Assembly (NCBI RefSeq): GCF_001426405.1
Contig: NZ_LMEP01000025.1
Span: 330,750-394,749, forward strand
Direction: 5' to 3'
DNA from: Streptomyces sp. Root1304
Lineage (GTDB): Bacteria; Actinomycetota; Actinomycetes; Streptomycetales; Streptomycetaceae
DNA: 64,000 nt
In this document: one piece after another, positions 51,197-60,557 of the stretch
Layout of the letters: each line of letters starts with the position of its first letter
Position numbering within the stretch: position 1 is the first letter of the stretch
The notes under the pieces: generated by a model
The model's database searches: none
Seen by the model: only the letters and a program-made list of their open reading frames with translations
Told to the model about the DNA's origin: nothing
Translations under genes and position numbers: made by a program

Positions 51197-53173
51197 GTGT
51201 CTGATGTCCGTGTGACCGTCCAGTCCGCCTCGGAAGCAGAGGAGAGGGCGGTGAGCGCGGGCACCACCGCCGGCGCCCTGTTCGCCGACGACCGCACCAT
51301 CGTCGCCGCCCGTGTGGCCGGCGAACTGAAGGACCTGTCGTACGAGCTCGCCGACGGCGATGTCGTCGAGGGCGTCGAGATCTCCTCCCCGGACGGTCTC
51401 GACATCCTGCGCCACTCGACCGCCCACGTCATGGCCCAGGCCGTGCAGGAGATCTTCCCCGAGGCCAAGCTGGGCATCGGCCCGCCGGTCCGGGACGGCT
51501 TCTACTACGACTTCGACGTCGAGAAGCCCTTCACTCCCGAGGACCTCAAGGTCATCGAGAAGAAGATGCAGGAGATCCAGAAGCGCGGCCAGCGCTTCGC
51601 CCGCCGTGTGGTGACCGACGAGGACGCCCGCGCCGAGCTGGCGGACGAGCCGTACAAGCTGGAGCTCATCGGCATCAAGGGCTCCGCCTCGACCGACGAC
51701 GGTGCGAACGTCGAGGTGGGCGGCGGCGAGCTGACCATCTACGACAACCTCGACGCCAAGACCGGCGACCTGTGCTGGAAGGACCTCTGCCGCGGTCCGC
51801 ACCTGCCCACCACCCGGAACATCCCGGCGTTCAAGCTCATGCGCAACGCCGCCGCCTACTGGCGCGGCAGCGAGAAGAACCCGATGCTCCAGCGCATCTA
51901 CGGCACCGCCTGGCCGTCGAAGGAGGAGCTGAAGGCCCACCTCGAGTTCCTCGCCGAGGCCGAGAAGCGCGACCACCGCAAGCTCGGCAACGAGCTGGAC
52001 CTCTTCTCCATCCCGGACGAGATCGGCTCCGGCCTCGCGGTCTTCCACCCCAAGGGCGGCATCATCCGCCGGGTCATGGAGGACTACTCGCGCCGGCGGC
52101 ACGAGCAGGAGGGCTACGAGTTCGTCTACTCGCCGCACGCCACCAAGGGCGCCCTCTTCGAGAAGAGCGGCCACCTGGACTGGTACGCGGAGGGCATGTA
52201 CCCCCCCATGCAGCTCGACGGTGGTACCGACTACTACCTCAAGCCCATGAACTGCCCGATGCACAACCTGATCTTCGACGCGCGCGGCCGCTCCTACCGC
52301 GAACTGCCGCTGCGCCTGTTCGAGTTCGGCACCGTGTACCGGTACGAGAAGTCCGGCGTCGTGCACGGTCTGACCCGCGCCCGCGGCTTCACCCAGGACG
52401 ACGCGCACATCTACTGCACCCGCGAGCAGATGGCGGAGGAGCTGGACAAGACCCTCACCTTCGTCCTGAACCTGCTGCGCGACTACGGTCTGACCGACTT
52501 CTACCTGGAGCTGTCCACCAAGGACCCGGAGAAGTTCGTCGGCTCCGACGAGGCGTGGGAGGAGGCCACCGCGGTCCTCCAGCAGGTCGCCGAGAAGCAG
52601 GGCCTCCCGCTGACCCCCGACCCGGGCGGCGCCGCGTTCTACGGCCCGAAGATCTCCGTTCAGGCGCGGGACGCCATCGGCCGCACCTGGCAGATGTCGA
52701 CCGTCCAGCTCGACTTCAACCTGCCGGAGCGCTTCAACCTGGAGTACACCGCGCCGGACGGCACCAAGCAGCGCCCGGTCATGATCCACCGCGCGCTGTT
52801 CGGTTCCATCGAGCGCTTCTTCGCGGTGCTCCTGGAGCACTACGCGGGTGCGATGCCGCCGTGGCTGGCGCCCGTCCAGGCGGTCGGCATCCCGATCGGC
52901 GACGCGCACGTCGAGTACCTCCAGGACTTCGCCGCGGACGCGAAGAAGCTGGGGCTGCGGGTCGACGTGGACGCCTCCTCGGACCGGATGCAGAAGAAGA
53001 TCCGCAACCAGCAGAAGCAGAAGGTCCCGTTCATGATCATCGTCGGTGACGAGGACATGGCCGCGGGCACCGTCTCCTTCCGCTACCGCGACGGTTCGCA
53101 GGAGAACGGCATCGCCCGTGACGAGGCGCTGGCGAAGCTCGTCGACGTGGTGGAGCGCCGCGTCCAGGTGTGA
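51197..53173 (+). CDS. thrS: Threonyl-tRNA synthetase
   Basis: 658 residues from the GTG at 51197, five bases after GGAG; homologues start SDVRV here. Order: TGS domain (1-65), second editing-type domain with HSTAHVMAQAV, class-II catalytic core (MNCPMH, RYEKSGVVHGLTRARGF, MIHRALFGSIERF) with the zinc Cys/His set, and the C-terminal anticodon domain (VGIPIGDAHVEY, RMQKKIRNQQKQKVPFMIIVGDEDM). Charges tRNA-Thr. An ATG at 51182 in frame is less well placed. Confidence 0.97.
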   Translation: MSDVRVTVQSASEAEERAVSAGTTAGALFADDRTIVAARVAGELKDLSYELADGDVVEGVEISSPDGLDILRHSTAHVMAQAVQEIFPEAKLGIGPPVRDGFYYDFDVEKPFTPEDLKVIEKKMQEIQKRGQRFARRVVTDEDARAELADEPYKLELIGIKGSASTDDGANVEVGGGELTIYDNLDAKTGDLCWKDLCRGPHLPTTRNIPAFKLMRNAAAYWRGSEKNPMLQRIYGTAWPSKEELKAHLEFLAEAEKRDHRKLGNELDLFSIPDEIGSGLAVFHPKGGIIRRVMEDYSRRRHEQEGYEFVYSPHATKGALFEKSGHLDWYAEGMYPPMQLDGGTDYYLKPMNCPMHNLIFDARGRSYRELPLRLFEFGTVYRYEKSGVVHGLTRARGFTQDDAHIYCTREQMAEELDKTLTFVLNLLRDYGLTDFYLELSTKDPEKFVGSDEAWEEATAVLQQVAEKQGLPLTPDPGGAAFYGPKISVQARDAIGRTWQMSTVQLDFNLPERFNLEYTAPDGTKQRPVMIHRALFGSIERFFAVLLEHYAGAMPPWLAPVQAVGIPIGDAHVEYLQDFAADAKKLGLRVDVDASSDRMQKKIRNQQKQKVPFMIIVGDEDMAAGTVSFRYRDGSQENGIARDEALAKLVDVVERRVQV

Positions 53174-53203
53174 CGCGTGCCCCGCGTGAGCGGGGCGTCG
53201 GGT

Positions 53204-53890
53204 TCAGGCCCCCGGGGAATCCCCCGGGGGCCTCTTCTCGTCCTCCCGGGTGAACGCCTGGATCAGCCAGGACGAGAACGAACCCGTCACCGCGCCCAGC
53301 AGCGCCAGACCGCAGGCCATCAGGCCCACCGCCACCACCCGGCCCATCGGGGTCACCGGCGTCACGTCCCCGTACCCCACCGTCGCCAGCGTGGAGCAGG
53401 TCCACCACACCGAGTCGCCGAAGGTGCGGATCGTGGCACCGGGGGCGCCGACCTCGTACTGGTAGACGGCGAGCGCGCCCGCGAAGCCCAGCAGCGCCAC
53501 GCTCAGGCCGGCGTAGACCATCACGCGCGCGTAGAGGCTCAGCCGCGGCTTGTCCTGGCGGCGCTGCACCCGGTCGTAGATGTTCACCATGCGCACCGGC
53601 CGCAGCAGCGGGAGGACCAGGACCACCGTGTCGAGGAGATGGGTGCGGACGAAGCGGAACCAGCCCTGACCGCTGAGCCGGAACCGTACCGCGTAGTCCA
53701 CGGCGAACAGCGCCCAGGCCGCGAGGGTGGCGGAGAGGCACAGGTCGAGCCAGAACTGCGGGAGGTGGCGGTTCGCGAGGACGCGGACCGCGTAGCCCGC
53801 GAGGAAGACGAGGGAGGCCACGGCGAGCGGGATCTCCATGTGATGGTCCCAGCGCTCCTGGCGGGGCGGTTTCGGCGGCCTGACGCTCAT
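53204..53890 (-). CDS. Potassium channel family protein
   Basis: 228 residues. After about four hydrophobic segments (ASLVFLAGYAVRVLANR, LCLSATLAAWALFAVDY, LLDTVVLVLPLLRPVRM, VMVYAGLSVALLGFAGALAVY) comes the pore helix and filter TLATVGYGDVTPVT, then a final TM helix and short acidic tail. Basic loop residues between segments 3 and 4 suggest a voltage-sensor-like arrangement. It has no RCK domain. It converges on thrS with a 30-base gap. Confidence 0.9.
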   Translation of the reverse strand: MSVRPPKPPRQERWDHHMEIPLAVASLVFLAGYAVRVLANRHLPQFWLDLCLSATLAAWALFAVDYAVRFRLSGQGWFRFVRTHLLDTVVLVLPLLRPVRMVNIYDRVQRRQDKPRLSLYARVMVYAGLSVALLGFAGALAVYQYEVGAPGATIRTFGDSVWWTCSTLATVGYGDVTPVTPMGRVVAVGLMACGLALLGAVTGSFSSWLIQAFTREDEKRPPGDSPGA

Positions 53891-53967
53891 CGGATCAGCA
53901 TGGCCGCTGCATGGATCTTCCGCCCCGGCGACACGTTCCGAACGGGCGACGCAATATGCTGCACAGC

Positions 53968-54519
53968 ATGACGACTGAGCCGGAACAGCAGATCGGAGTG
54001 GGGACGCGGGACGCGTTCCAGCGCCTCTGGACGCCTCACCGGATGGCGTACATCCAGGGCGAGAACAAGCCCACCGGGCCGGGCGCCGACGACGGCTGTC
54101 CGTTCTGCTCGATTCCGGCGAAGTCGGACGAGGACGGCCTGGTGATCGCGCGCGGCGAGAGCGTGTACGCGGTTCTCAACCTGTACCCGTACAACGGCGG
54201 TCACCTCATGGTCGTCCCCTACCGCCACGTCGCCGACTACACGGACCTGGACGCGGCGGAGACGACCGAGCTCGCCGACCTCACCAAGCGCGCGATGGTC
54301 GCGCTGCGTGCGGCGTCCGGCGCGCACGGGTTCAACATCGGCATGAACCAGGGGGCCGTCGCGGGTGCCGGCATCGCCGCGCACCTGCACCAGCACGTGG
54401 TGCCGCGCTGGGGCGGGGACACCAACTTCATGCCGGTCGTCGGGCACACCAAGGTGCTGCCGCAGCTGCTCGCCGACACCCGCGAGATGCTGGCCGACGC
54501 CTGGCCGGCCACGCTCTGA
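53968..54519 (+). CDS. HIT-family hydrolase/phosphorylase
   Basis: 183 residues. The catalytic histidine triad is HLHQHVVPRW; CPFC near residue 50 suggests a zinc site as in Ap4A-phosphorylase-like HITs. A -10-like TATGCT (53955-53960) ends 7 bases before this ATG, so the mRNA is probably leaderless; the ATG at 53956 would overlap that element. In mycobacteria a HIT gene lies between thrS and pgsA, the same arrangement. Confidence 0.9.
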   Translation: MTTEPEQQIGVGTRDAFQRLWTPHRMAYIQGENKPTGPGADDGCPFCSIPAKSDEDGLVIARGESVYAVLNLYPYNGGHLMVVPYRHVADYTDLDAAETTELADLTKRAMVALRAASGAHGFNIGMNQGAVAGAGIAAHLHQHVVPRWGGDTNFMPVVGHTKVLPQLLADTREMLADAWPATL

Positions 54520-54561
54520 GCGGACGGTGAGGGCCCCGGACCAGGGCCCGAGCGGACACGG

Positions 54562-54595
54562 AGGGGCCCGGACCACGGTCGTGGTCCGGGCCCCT
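54562..54595. terminator. Bidirectional terminator after the HIT gene
   Basis: A perfect 15-bp stem (54562-54576 with 54581-54595) and loop GGTC, followed by a CT-rich run on the plus strand. Confidence 0.9.
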
Positions 54596-54639
54596 CTCTC
54601 GCTTCTCTCGTACGACCGGCCTAGCCGCGTGCGCCCCGG

Positions 54640-56394
54640 TCAGGCGTCGTAGACGTCGGCCTTCTTCGGGCCCGGGTCCTGGACGCCGCCGCTGAGGACC
54701 AGCGAGCGGTTGGTGAAGCGCTCCGTGTCCACGTTGTGCTCGTCGAGGACCTTGAGCGTCGCGGCGTGGACGGCGCGGAGCACGGGCGTGGCCATCCGGA
54801 TGGCGTCGTCGGCCATGAAGCGGTTCTTCCAGAGCGGTCCTGCCCACACGTGCCGCAGCCCGAAGGGCTCGGGCAGGGTCATCTTGCCGCCGAGGAACTC
54901 CAGGACCGGCGGGTACCAGGTGAGCGGGGCGCGCACCGCGAGCCGGACGATGTCGTTGGTCCCGAGCAGCGGCTGCTGGATCTCCTTCGTCTCCCAGAAC
55001 CGGACGGTCTTGGAGACCTCCTTGGTCTTCGCCTTCGGCTTCGTGGTGAAGAGGCCGTGGACGGGGCCGAGCGCGTGCCCGGTGACCTCGATCCGGAGGG
55101 TGTGCAGGAGCGAGGTGACGGTGACCATCATGGTCAGCACCAGGTTCCCGTCCCAGAGCGTGAACTGCACGCCGAGGTAGTGACGGTTGCCCGCGCCGAA
55201 CTGCTGGTCGTTGCAGATGCGCTGTATCTCGTGCGGCTTGACCTGGTAGTGGACGATGTTGTCGCCCTCGGGGCGGCTGACCTCGTCGGCGCCCTCGCCG
55301 ACCGGCGAGACGATCCAGTGCTTCACGGTCGGCTTGGGGAAGCCGGTCTTCAGGGAGCCGCGCTCCAGCAGGGCCAGCTCGTCGTGGATCCTGCGGACGA
55401 CGTCCCAGGCGCGGAAGGCGTGGAGTTCCTTGCCCGCCTGCGGGATCAGCTCCTCGGCGAGCGTCCAGTTCCCCCAGCGGGTGCCCAGACCGAGGATCCC
55501 CTTGGTGCCGGCGTAGAAGACGATGTTGGACTGCTGCTCCGCGGACAGCTTCTCCAGGTTGACCCGGAGCGCCTCCGCCGACTTCTCGCCCGGGTCCTGG
55601 GGGACGGACTTGGGGACGTGGGGGCCGATCCCGCCGCCACCGAGCAGGCCGCTCCAGCGCTCGCGGAGGTCGACGGCGGCGTTCAGGCAGATCCGGCTCG
55701 CGAGGAACCAGCCGATGACCGGGGCGACGACCATCGCGCGCAGGTAGTTCGGCAGGATCCCGTCGAAGGGCAGCTTGAGCAGGACGAGCGCGGCGAAGAT
55801 CCCGGCGGCCCAGAGGAGGGCGGTGCCGATGGCGCTGTTGCGCTTGTTCTCGGAGCCGGAGACGAGACGGCGGAGCTGGATGACGCCGAGCCAGAGCAGC
55901 AGGCCGGGCAGGAAGAGGACTCCGCAGAAGAAGGTGACCAGGGTCAGCTTGATGTCGCGCTGTCTGCGGAGGTGGGTGGCGGCGAGGCAGTGCTCGACGA
56001 CCGGCTGCGGCTCGGCGCCGAAGGACTGGATGAGGGCCTTGCGGGCGCCGCCGAGCATGCGGGCCTGGACCGCGCGGGAGAAGGCCTCGCCGAGGTCGGG
56101 GCTGAAGAGCCCCCACTTCCCTTCCTTGACCGTGGTCTTGTAGAGCTCGCTGTCGGCGTCCTGGATGGTCTTCAGGGGACTGTCCCGGTACGCGGCGGAG
56201 GCGAGCGCGTTGGTCGCGCCCGTACCGCCCCCCGAGTTCTGGAGGGGGATCTGAGCCCCGGGTCCGAAACCGTCGATCGCCACTGCCGCCCCCATCGCGT
56301 GCGAGTATCTGTGCGGGCTGTTCCCAACTGCCGCGCCCCGCACACCTTCTGAGCTGGGCACCACAGCGTAACCGGGGACCGTCGTCTGCGTCAC
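54640..56394 (-). CDS. Large membrane-associated protein of unknown function
   Basis: 584 residues from the GTG at 56394 (a later in-frame ATG at about 56295 is possible). N-terminal 130 residues soluble; two pairs of hydrophobic segments at about 150-240 (LVTFFCGVLFLPGLLLWLGVI, AIGTALLWAAGIFAALVLLKL, YLRAMVVAPVIGWFLAS). A long C-terminal domain (about 300-584) carries SNIVFYAGTKG, FRAWDVVRRIHDELALLERG, and RKPKAKTKEV-like basic stretches. No family recognised. It lies between the HIT and EF-G-like genes and interrupts the thrS-pgsA arrangement seen in mycobacteria. Confidence 0.78.
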   Translation of the reverse strand: MTQTTVPGYAVVPSSEGVRGAAVGNSPHRYSHAMGAAVAIDGFGPGAQIPLQNSGGGTGATNALASAAYRDSPLKTIQDADSELYKTTVKEGKWGLFSPDLGEAFSRAVQARMLGGARKALIQSFGAEPQPVVEHCLAATHLRRQRDIKLTLVTFFCGVLFLPGLLLWLGVIQLRRLVSGSENKRNSAIGTALLWAAGIFAALVLLKLPFDGILPNYLRAMVVAPVIGWFLASRICLNAAVDLRERWSGLLGGGGIGPHVPKSVPQDPGEKSAEALRVNLEKLSAEQQSNIVFYAGTKGILGLGTRWGNWTLAEELIPQAGKELHAFRAWDVVRRIHDELALLERGSLKTGFPKPTVKHWIVSPVGEGADEVSRPEGDNIVHYQVKPHEIQRICNDQQFGAGNRHYLGVQFTLWDGNLVLTMMVTVTSLLHTLRIEVTGHALGPVHGLFTTKPKAKTKEVSKTVRFWETKEIQQPLLGTNDIVRLAVRAPLTWYPPVLEFLGGKMTLPEPFGLRHVWAGPLWKNRFMADDAIRMATPVLRAVHAATLKVLDEHNVDTERFTNRSLVLSGGVQDPGPKKADVYDA

Positions 56395-56471
56395 CGCCTG
56401 TGGATATCGCGGCCGAAATGACGTACGCCCGACCGGCGGCCGGCGCCCGTCCCTCGCCGATCGTGCCTCAA

Positions 56472-58679
56472 CTAGGCATTGTTTTCGGCCTGTTCGCGCA
56501 TCGCAGCGGCGAGCTGCGGCGGCATCGGTTCGTGCCGGGCGTACGCGCGGTCGAACCGGCCGGTGCCGTGCGACACGGACCGCAGGTCGATCGCGTACCG
56601 CCCGATCTCGATCTCCGGCACCTCGGCCCGGACCAGGGTCCGCCCCGGACCCGCCTGTTCGGTGCCGACCACCCGTCCCCGACGCCCCGACAGATCGCTC
56701 ATCACCGGCCCGACGTACTCGTCGGGGACGAGGACCCGGACCTCGACGACCGGCTCGAGGAGCTGGACGGCGACCTCGGCGGCCGCCTCCCGCAGGGCCA
56801 GCGCGCCGGCCGTCTGGAAGGCGGCGTCGGAGGAGTCCACCGAGTGCGCCTTGCCGTCCCTGAGGGTGACCCGGACGTCGACCAGCGGATAGCCGGCGGC
56901 GACTCCCCGCGCGGCCTGGGCACGTATCCCCTTCTCCACGGAGGGGACGAACTGGCGCGGGACCGCCCCGCCGACCACCTTGTCGACGAACTCGATGCCG
57001 CTGCCCGAAGGGAGCGGCTCCACCTCGATCTCGCAGATCGCGTACTGGCCGTGGCCGCCGGACTGCTTGACGTGCCGGCCCCGGCCCGCCGAGGCCCCGC
57101 CGAAGGTCTCGCGCAGCGACACCTTGTGCGGTACGGCGTCGACCCGCACCCCGTACCGGCCCCTGAGACGGTCGAGGACCACGTCCTGGTGGGCCTCGCC
57201 CAGGCACCACAGCACCACCTGGCGGGTGTCCGGGTTCTGTTCGAGCCTCAGGGTCGGGTCCTCGGCCACCAGCTTGGCGAGGCCCTGCGAGAGCCGGTCC
57301 TCGTCCGCCTTGCCGTGGGCCCGGACCGCGAGCGGCAGCAGCGGCTCCGGCATGCTCCACGGCTCGATCAGGAGCGGATCGTCCTTCGCGGAGATCGTGT
57401 CGCCCGTCTCGGCCCGGCCCAGCCGGGCCACGCACGCGAGATCCCCGGCGATGCACCGCGCCATGGGCCGCTGCTGCCTGCCGAACGGGGAGGTGAGCCC
57501 GCCGATCCGTTCGTCGACGTCGTGGTCCTCGTGGCCCCGGTCGGCGAGACCGTGACCGGAGACGTGCACGGTCTCGTCGGGGTGCAGGGTGCCGGAGAAG
57601 ACCCTGACCAGGGAGACCCGTCCCACGTAGGGGTCGGTGGCGGTCTTGACGACCTCCGCCACCAGGGGGCCCTCGGGGTCGCAGGCCAGCGGGGGCCGGG
57701 GGCGTCCGTCGGGGGTGGTGACGGCGGGCGGCTCGTGCTCCACGGGGGAGGGGAAGCCGCCGGTGATCAGCTCCAGGAGTTCATGGGTGCCCAGGCCCTG
57801 CGTCCCGCCGTCGGCGGCCGGGGCGGCCGCGAGCACCGGGTGGAACGCGCCCCGGGCGACGGCCTTCTCCAGGTCGTCGACGAGGGTCCGCACCTCGATC
57901 GCCTCGCCGCCGAGATAACGGTCCATGAGGGTCTCGTCCTCGCTCTCGGCGATGATCCCCTCGATCAGCCGGGCGCGGGCCTCCGCGATCCGCGCCCGCT
58001 GCTCCTCGTCCGGCGCGACCTCCCGGCGCACCCCCGTGGAGTAGTCGAGGACGCGCTCCGACAGCAGGCCGATCAGGCCGGTCGCGGGCGCGTGCCCGTC
58101 GGCACCCTCCGGGCCGTGCACCGGCAGGTGGAGCGGAAGGACGGCATCCGGGTCGTCGTGGCCGAAGAGCCCGGCACAGACGGCGGTGAGCTCCTCGAAG
58201 CCGGTACGGGCCGTGTCCAGGTGGGTGACGACGATGGCGCGGGGCATGCCGACGGCGGCGCACTCCTCCCAGATCATCCGGGTGGAGGCGGCGACCGCGT
58301 CGGCCTCCTGGGCGGCCGAGACGACGAAGAGGGCCGCGTCCGCCGCGCGCAGACCGGCCCTCAGCTCCCCGACGAAGTCGGCGTACCCCGGTGTGTCGAG
58401 GAGGTTGATCTTGTACCCGTCCCAGCCGACCGGGACGAGCGAGAGCTGTACGGAGCGGTGCCTGCGGTGCTCGATCTCGTCGTAGTCGGAGACGGTGCCG
58501 CCGTCCTCGACCCGCCCGGCCCGGTTGACCGCCCCGGCCGTCTGGGCGAGCGCCTCGACCAGGGTCGTCTTCCCCGATCCGCTGTGGCCGACCAGCACCA
58601 CGTTCCGTACGTCCGTGGGCCGGTCGACCGTCAGAGCCCTGCCGGCGGCCCCGGCGGCCGTGTTCGCCTTGTCACCCAT
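56472..58679 (-). CDS. EF-G-like translation GTPase (EF-G2)
   Basis: 735 residues from the ATG at 58679, eight bases after GGAGG. G1 GHSGSGKTT, G3 DTPGYADF and domain II to V in the EF-G order (GRVSLVRVFSGTLH, CLGEAHQDVVLDRL, GGHGQYAICEIEVEPL, VPDEYVGPVMSDLSGRRG). The G4 element reads THLD instead of NKxD, so nucleotide specificity may be altered. Actinobacterial EF-G2 proteins are not essential elongation factors; their role is unresolved. It is divergent from pgsA. Confidence 0.9.
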   Translation of the reverse strand: MGDKANTAAGAAGRALTVDRPTDVRNVVLVGHSGSGKTTLVEALAQTAGAVNRAGRVEDGGTVSDYDEIEHRRHRSVQLSLVPVGWDGYKINLLDTPGYADFVGELRAGLRAADAALFVVSAAQEADAVAASTRMIWEECAAVGMPRAIVVTHLDTARTGFEELTAVCAGLFGHDDPDAVLPLHLPVHGPEGADGHAPATGLIGLLSERVLDYSTGVRREVAPDEEQRARIAEARARLIEGIIAESEDETLMDRYLGGEAIEVRTLVDDLEKAVARGAFHPVLAAAPAADGGTQGLGTHELLELITGGFPSPVEHEPPAVTTPDGRPRPPLACDPEGPLVAEVVKTATDPYVGRVSLVRVFSGTLHPDETVHVSGHGLADRGHEDHDVDERIGGLTSPFGRQQRPMARCIAGDLACVARLGRAETGDTISAKDDPLLIEPWSMPEPLLPLAVRAHGKADEDRLSQGLAKLVAEDPTLRLEQNPDTRQVVLWCLGEAHQDVVLDRLRGRYGVRVDAVPHKVSLRETFGGASAGRGRHVKQSGGHGQYAICEIEVEPLPSGSGIEFVDKVVGGAVPRQFVPSVEKGIRAQAARGVAAGYPLVDVRVTLRDGKAHSVDSSDAAFQTAGALALREAAAEVAVQLLEPVVEVRVLVPDEYVGPVMSDLSGRRGRVVGTEQAGPGRTLVRAEVPEIEIGRYAIDLRSVSHGTGRFDRAYARHEPMPPQLAAAMREQAENNA

Positions 58680-58953
58680 GATGTGTTCCTCCCGACTGCT
58701 CGCACGGTGCGGCGGGACGCGGGCGGGCGCGGGGGAGTGGTGCGTCGCGGTACGGCTCCTGCGGGTGCCCGCGGTGGTCCTTCGAGCTTTGCACCGACAC
58801 CAGGACGCGTCCATACGTCGTACACGGGAGGACCTGCCGGGGGACGCCGACGCGGCCGGGCGGGTGCCCGCCGGTACGCCGGGGCGCGCGTGGCTACGAT
58901 GGGTGAGCCGGTGGTCATAGGGGCCGCGCGGCCCACCGAACCTCGGGAAGGCC

Positions 58954-59616
58954 ATGCTGAACAAGTACGCGCGTGCATTCTTCACGCGTGTCCTCACACC
59001 GTTCGCAGCGTTTCTGCTCCGCCGGGGCGTCAGCCCCGACGCGGTCACGCTCATCGGCACGGCGGGGGTGATGGCCGGCGCGCTGGTCTTCTTCCCCCGC
59101 GGAGAATTCTTCTGGGGCACCATCGTCATCACCCTCTTCGTCTTCTCCGACCTCGTCGACGGCAACATGGCCCGGCAGGCCGGGATCTCCAGCCGCTGGG
59201 GGGCCTTCCTCGACTCCACGCTCGACCGGGTCGCCGACGGCGCCATCTTCGGCGGCTTCGCCCTCTGGTACGCGGGCAAGGGCGACGACAACGTGCTGTG
59301 CGCCGTGGCGATCTTCTGCCTGGCGAGCGGTCAGGTCGTGTCGTACACCAAGGCCCGAGGCGAATCGATTGGCCTGCCGGTCGCCGTCAACGGTCTGATC
59401 GAACGCGCCGAGCGCCTGGTGATCTCGCTGGTCGCCGCCGGCCTCGCCGGTCTCCACACGTTCGGCGTGCCCGGGATCGAGGTCCTGCTCCCGATCGCCC
59501 TGTGGATCGTGGCCGTCGGCAGCGCCGTGACCCTGGGCCAGCGGGTCGTGACCGTACGAAGGGAATCGGCCGAGGCGGACGCCGCCGCGGCCCAGGGGGG
59601 CGGGGCGACCACGTGA
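58954..59616 (+). CDS. pgsA: Phosphatidylinositol phosphate synthase
   Basis: 220 residues, about six membrane helices. The CDP-alcohol phosphotransferase signature is complete: D66-x2-D69-G70-x2-A73-R74, G83-x3-D87-x3-D91. Actinobacterial enzymes of this type transfer the phosphatidyl group from CDP-diacylglycerol to inositol-1-phosphate. The following patA and pimA make the assignment firm. A -10-like TACGAT lies at 58895-58900. Confidence 0.93.
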   Translation: MLNKYARAFFTRVLTPFAAFLLRRGVSPDAVTLIGTAGVMAGALVFFPRGEFFWGTIVITLFVFSDLVDGNMARQAGISSRWGAFLDSTLDRVADGAIFGGFALWYAGKGDDNVLCAVAIFCLASGQVVSYTKARGESIGLPVAVNGLIERAERLVISLVAAGLAGLHTFGVPGIEVLLPIALWIVAVGSAVTLGQRVVTVRRESAEADAAAAQGGGATT

Positions 59617-60557
59617 GCACGCTGAAGGACAAGCTGAGCGACGGGCTGTACGGCGCCGGCTGGGCGACCGTCAAGAAGCTGCCCGAACCGGTGGCCACCG
59701 GCCTCGGCCGGCGGATCGCGGACCTCGCGTGGAAGCGACGCGGAAAGAGCATCCTGCGCCTGGAGTCGAACCTCGCGCGCGTGGTGCCGGACGCCACGCC
59801 CGAACGCCTCGCCGAACTGTCGAAGGCCGGCATGCGCTCGTACATGCGCTACTGGATGGAGTCCTTCCGGCTGCCGACCTGGAGCAAGGAGCGGGTCGAG
59901 AGCGGGACGGACATCAAGGACGTCCACCATCTGCACGAGGGCCTCGCCGCCGGCCGCGGGGTCGTCCTGGCCCTGCCGCACCTGGCGAACTGGGACCTCG
60001 CCGGGGTGTGGGTGACCCGCTCCCTCGGCGTGCCGTTCACCACGGTCGCGGAGCGGCTCAAGCCGGAGACGCTCTACGACCGGTTCGTCGCCTACCGCGA
60101 GTCCCTCGGCATGGAGGTCCTCCCGCACACCGGGGGCTCCGCCTTCGGCACCCTCGCGCGGCGCCTGCGGGCGGGCGGGCTCGTCTGCCTGGTCGCCGAC
60201 CGCGACCTGTCGGCCTCCGGCGTCGAGGTCTCCTTCTTCGGGGACACCGCGCGCATGCCCGCGGGCCCGGCGATCCTCGCCCAGCAGACCGGCGCGCTGC
60301 TGCTGCCGGTGACGCTCTGGTACGACGACACCTCGGTCATGCGGGGGAGGATCCACGGTCCCGTCGACGTACCCGAGTCGGGTACGCGGACCGAGAAGAC
60401 GGCCGCCATGACCCAGGCGCTGGCCGATGCCTTCGCCGGCGGCATCGCGGACCACCCGGAGGACTGGCACATGCTGCAGCGACTGTGGCTCTCGGACCTG
60501 GAAGCACGCCCGGAGCCGGCCACCGGTGCCGCGCGGGACGGGGAGCACGGCGCGTGA
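59613..60557 (+). CDS. patA: Phosphatidylinositol mannoside acyltransferase
   Basis: 314 residues; the GTG overlaps the pgsA stop (GTGA). LpxL/HtrB-fold acyltransferase with the catalytic pair in LPHLANWDLAG (H-x4-D), and LVADRDLSASGVEVSFFGD typical of the family. It acylates the mannose of PIM on the cytoplasmic side of the membrane. Its stop overlaps pimA, so the three genes are fully coupled. Confidence 0.92.
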   Translation: MSTLKDKLSDGLYGAGWATVKKLPEPVATGLGRRIADLAWKRRGKSILRLESNLARVVPDATPERLAELSKAGMRSYMRYWMESFRLPTWSKERVESGTDIKDVHHLHEGLAAGRGVVLALPHLANWDLAGVWVTRSLGVPFTTVAERLKPETLYDRFVAYRESLGMEVLPHTGGSAFGTLARRLRAGGLVCLVADRDLSASGVEVSFFGDTARMPAGPAILAQQTGALLLPVTLWYDDTSVMRGRIHGPVDVPESGTRTEKTAAMTQALADAFAGGIADHPEDWHMLQRLWLSDLEARPEPATGAARDGEHGA

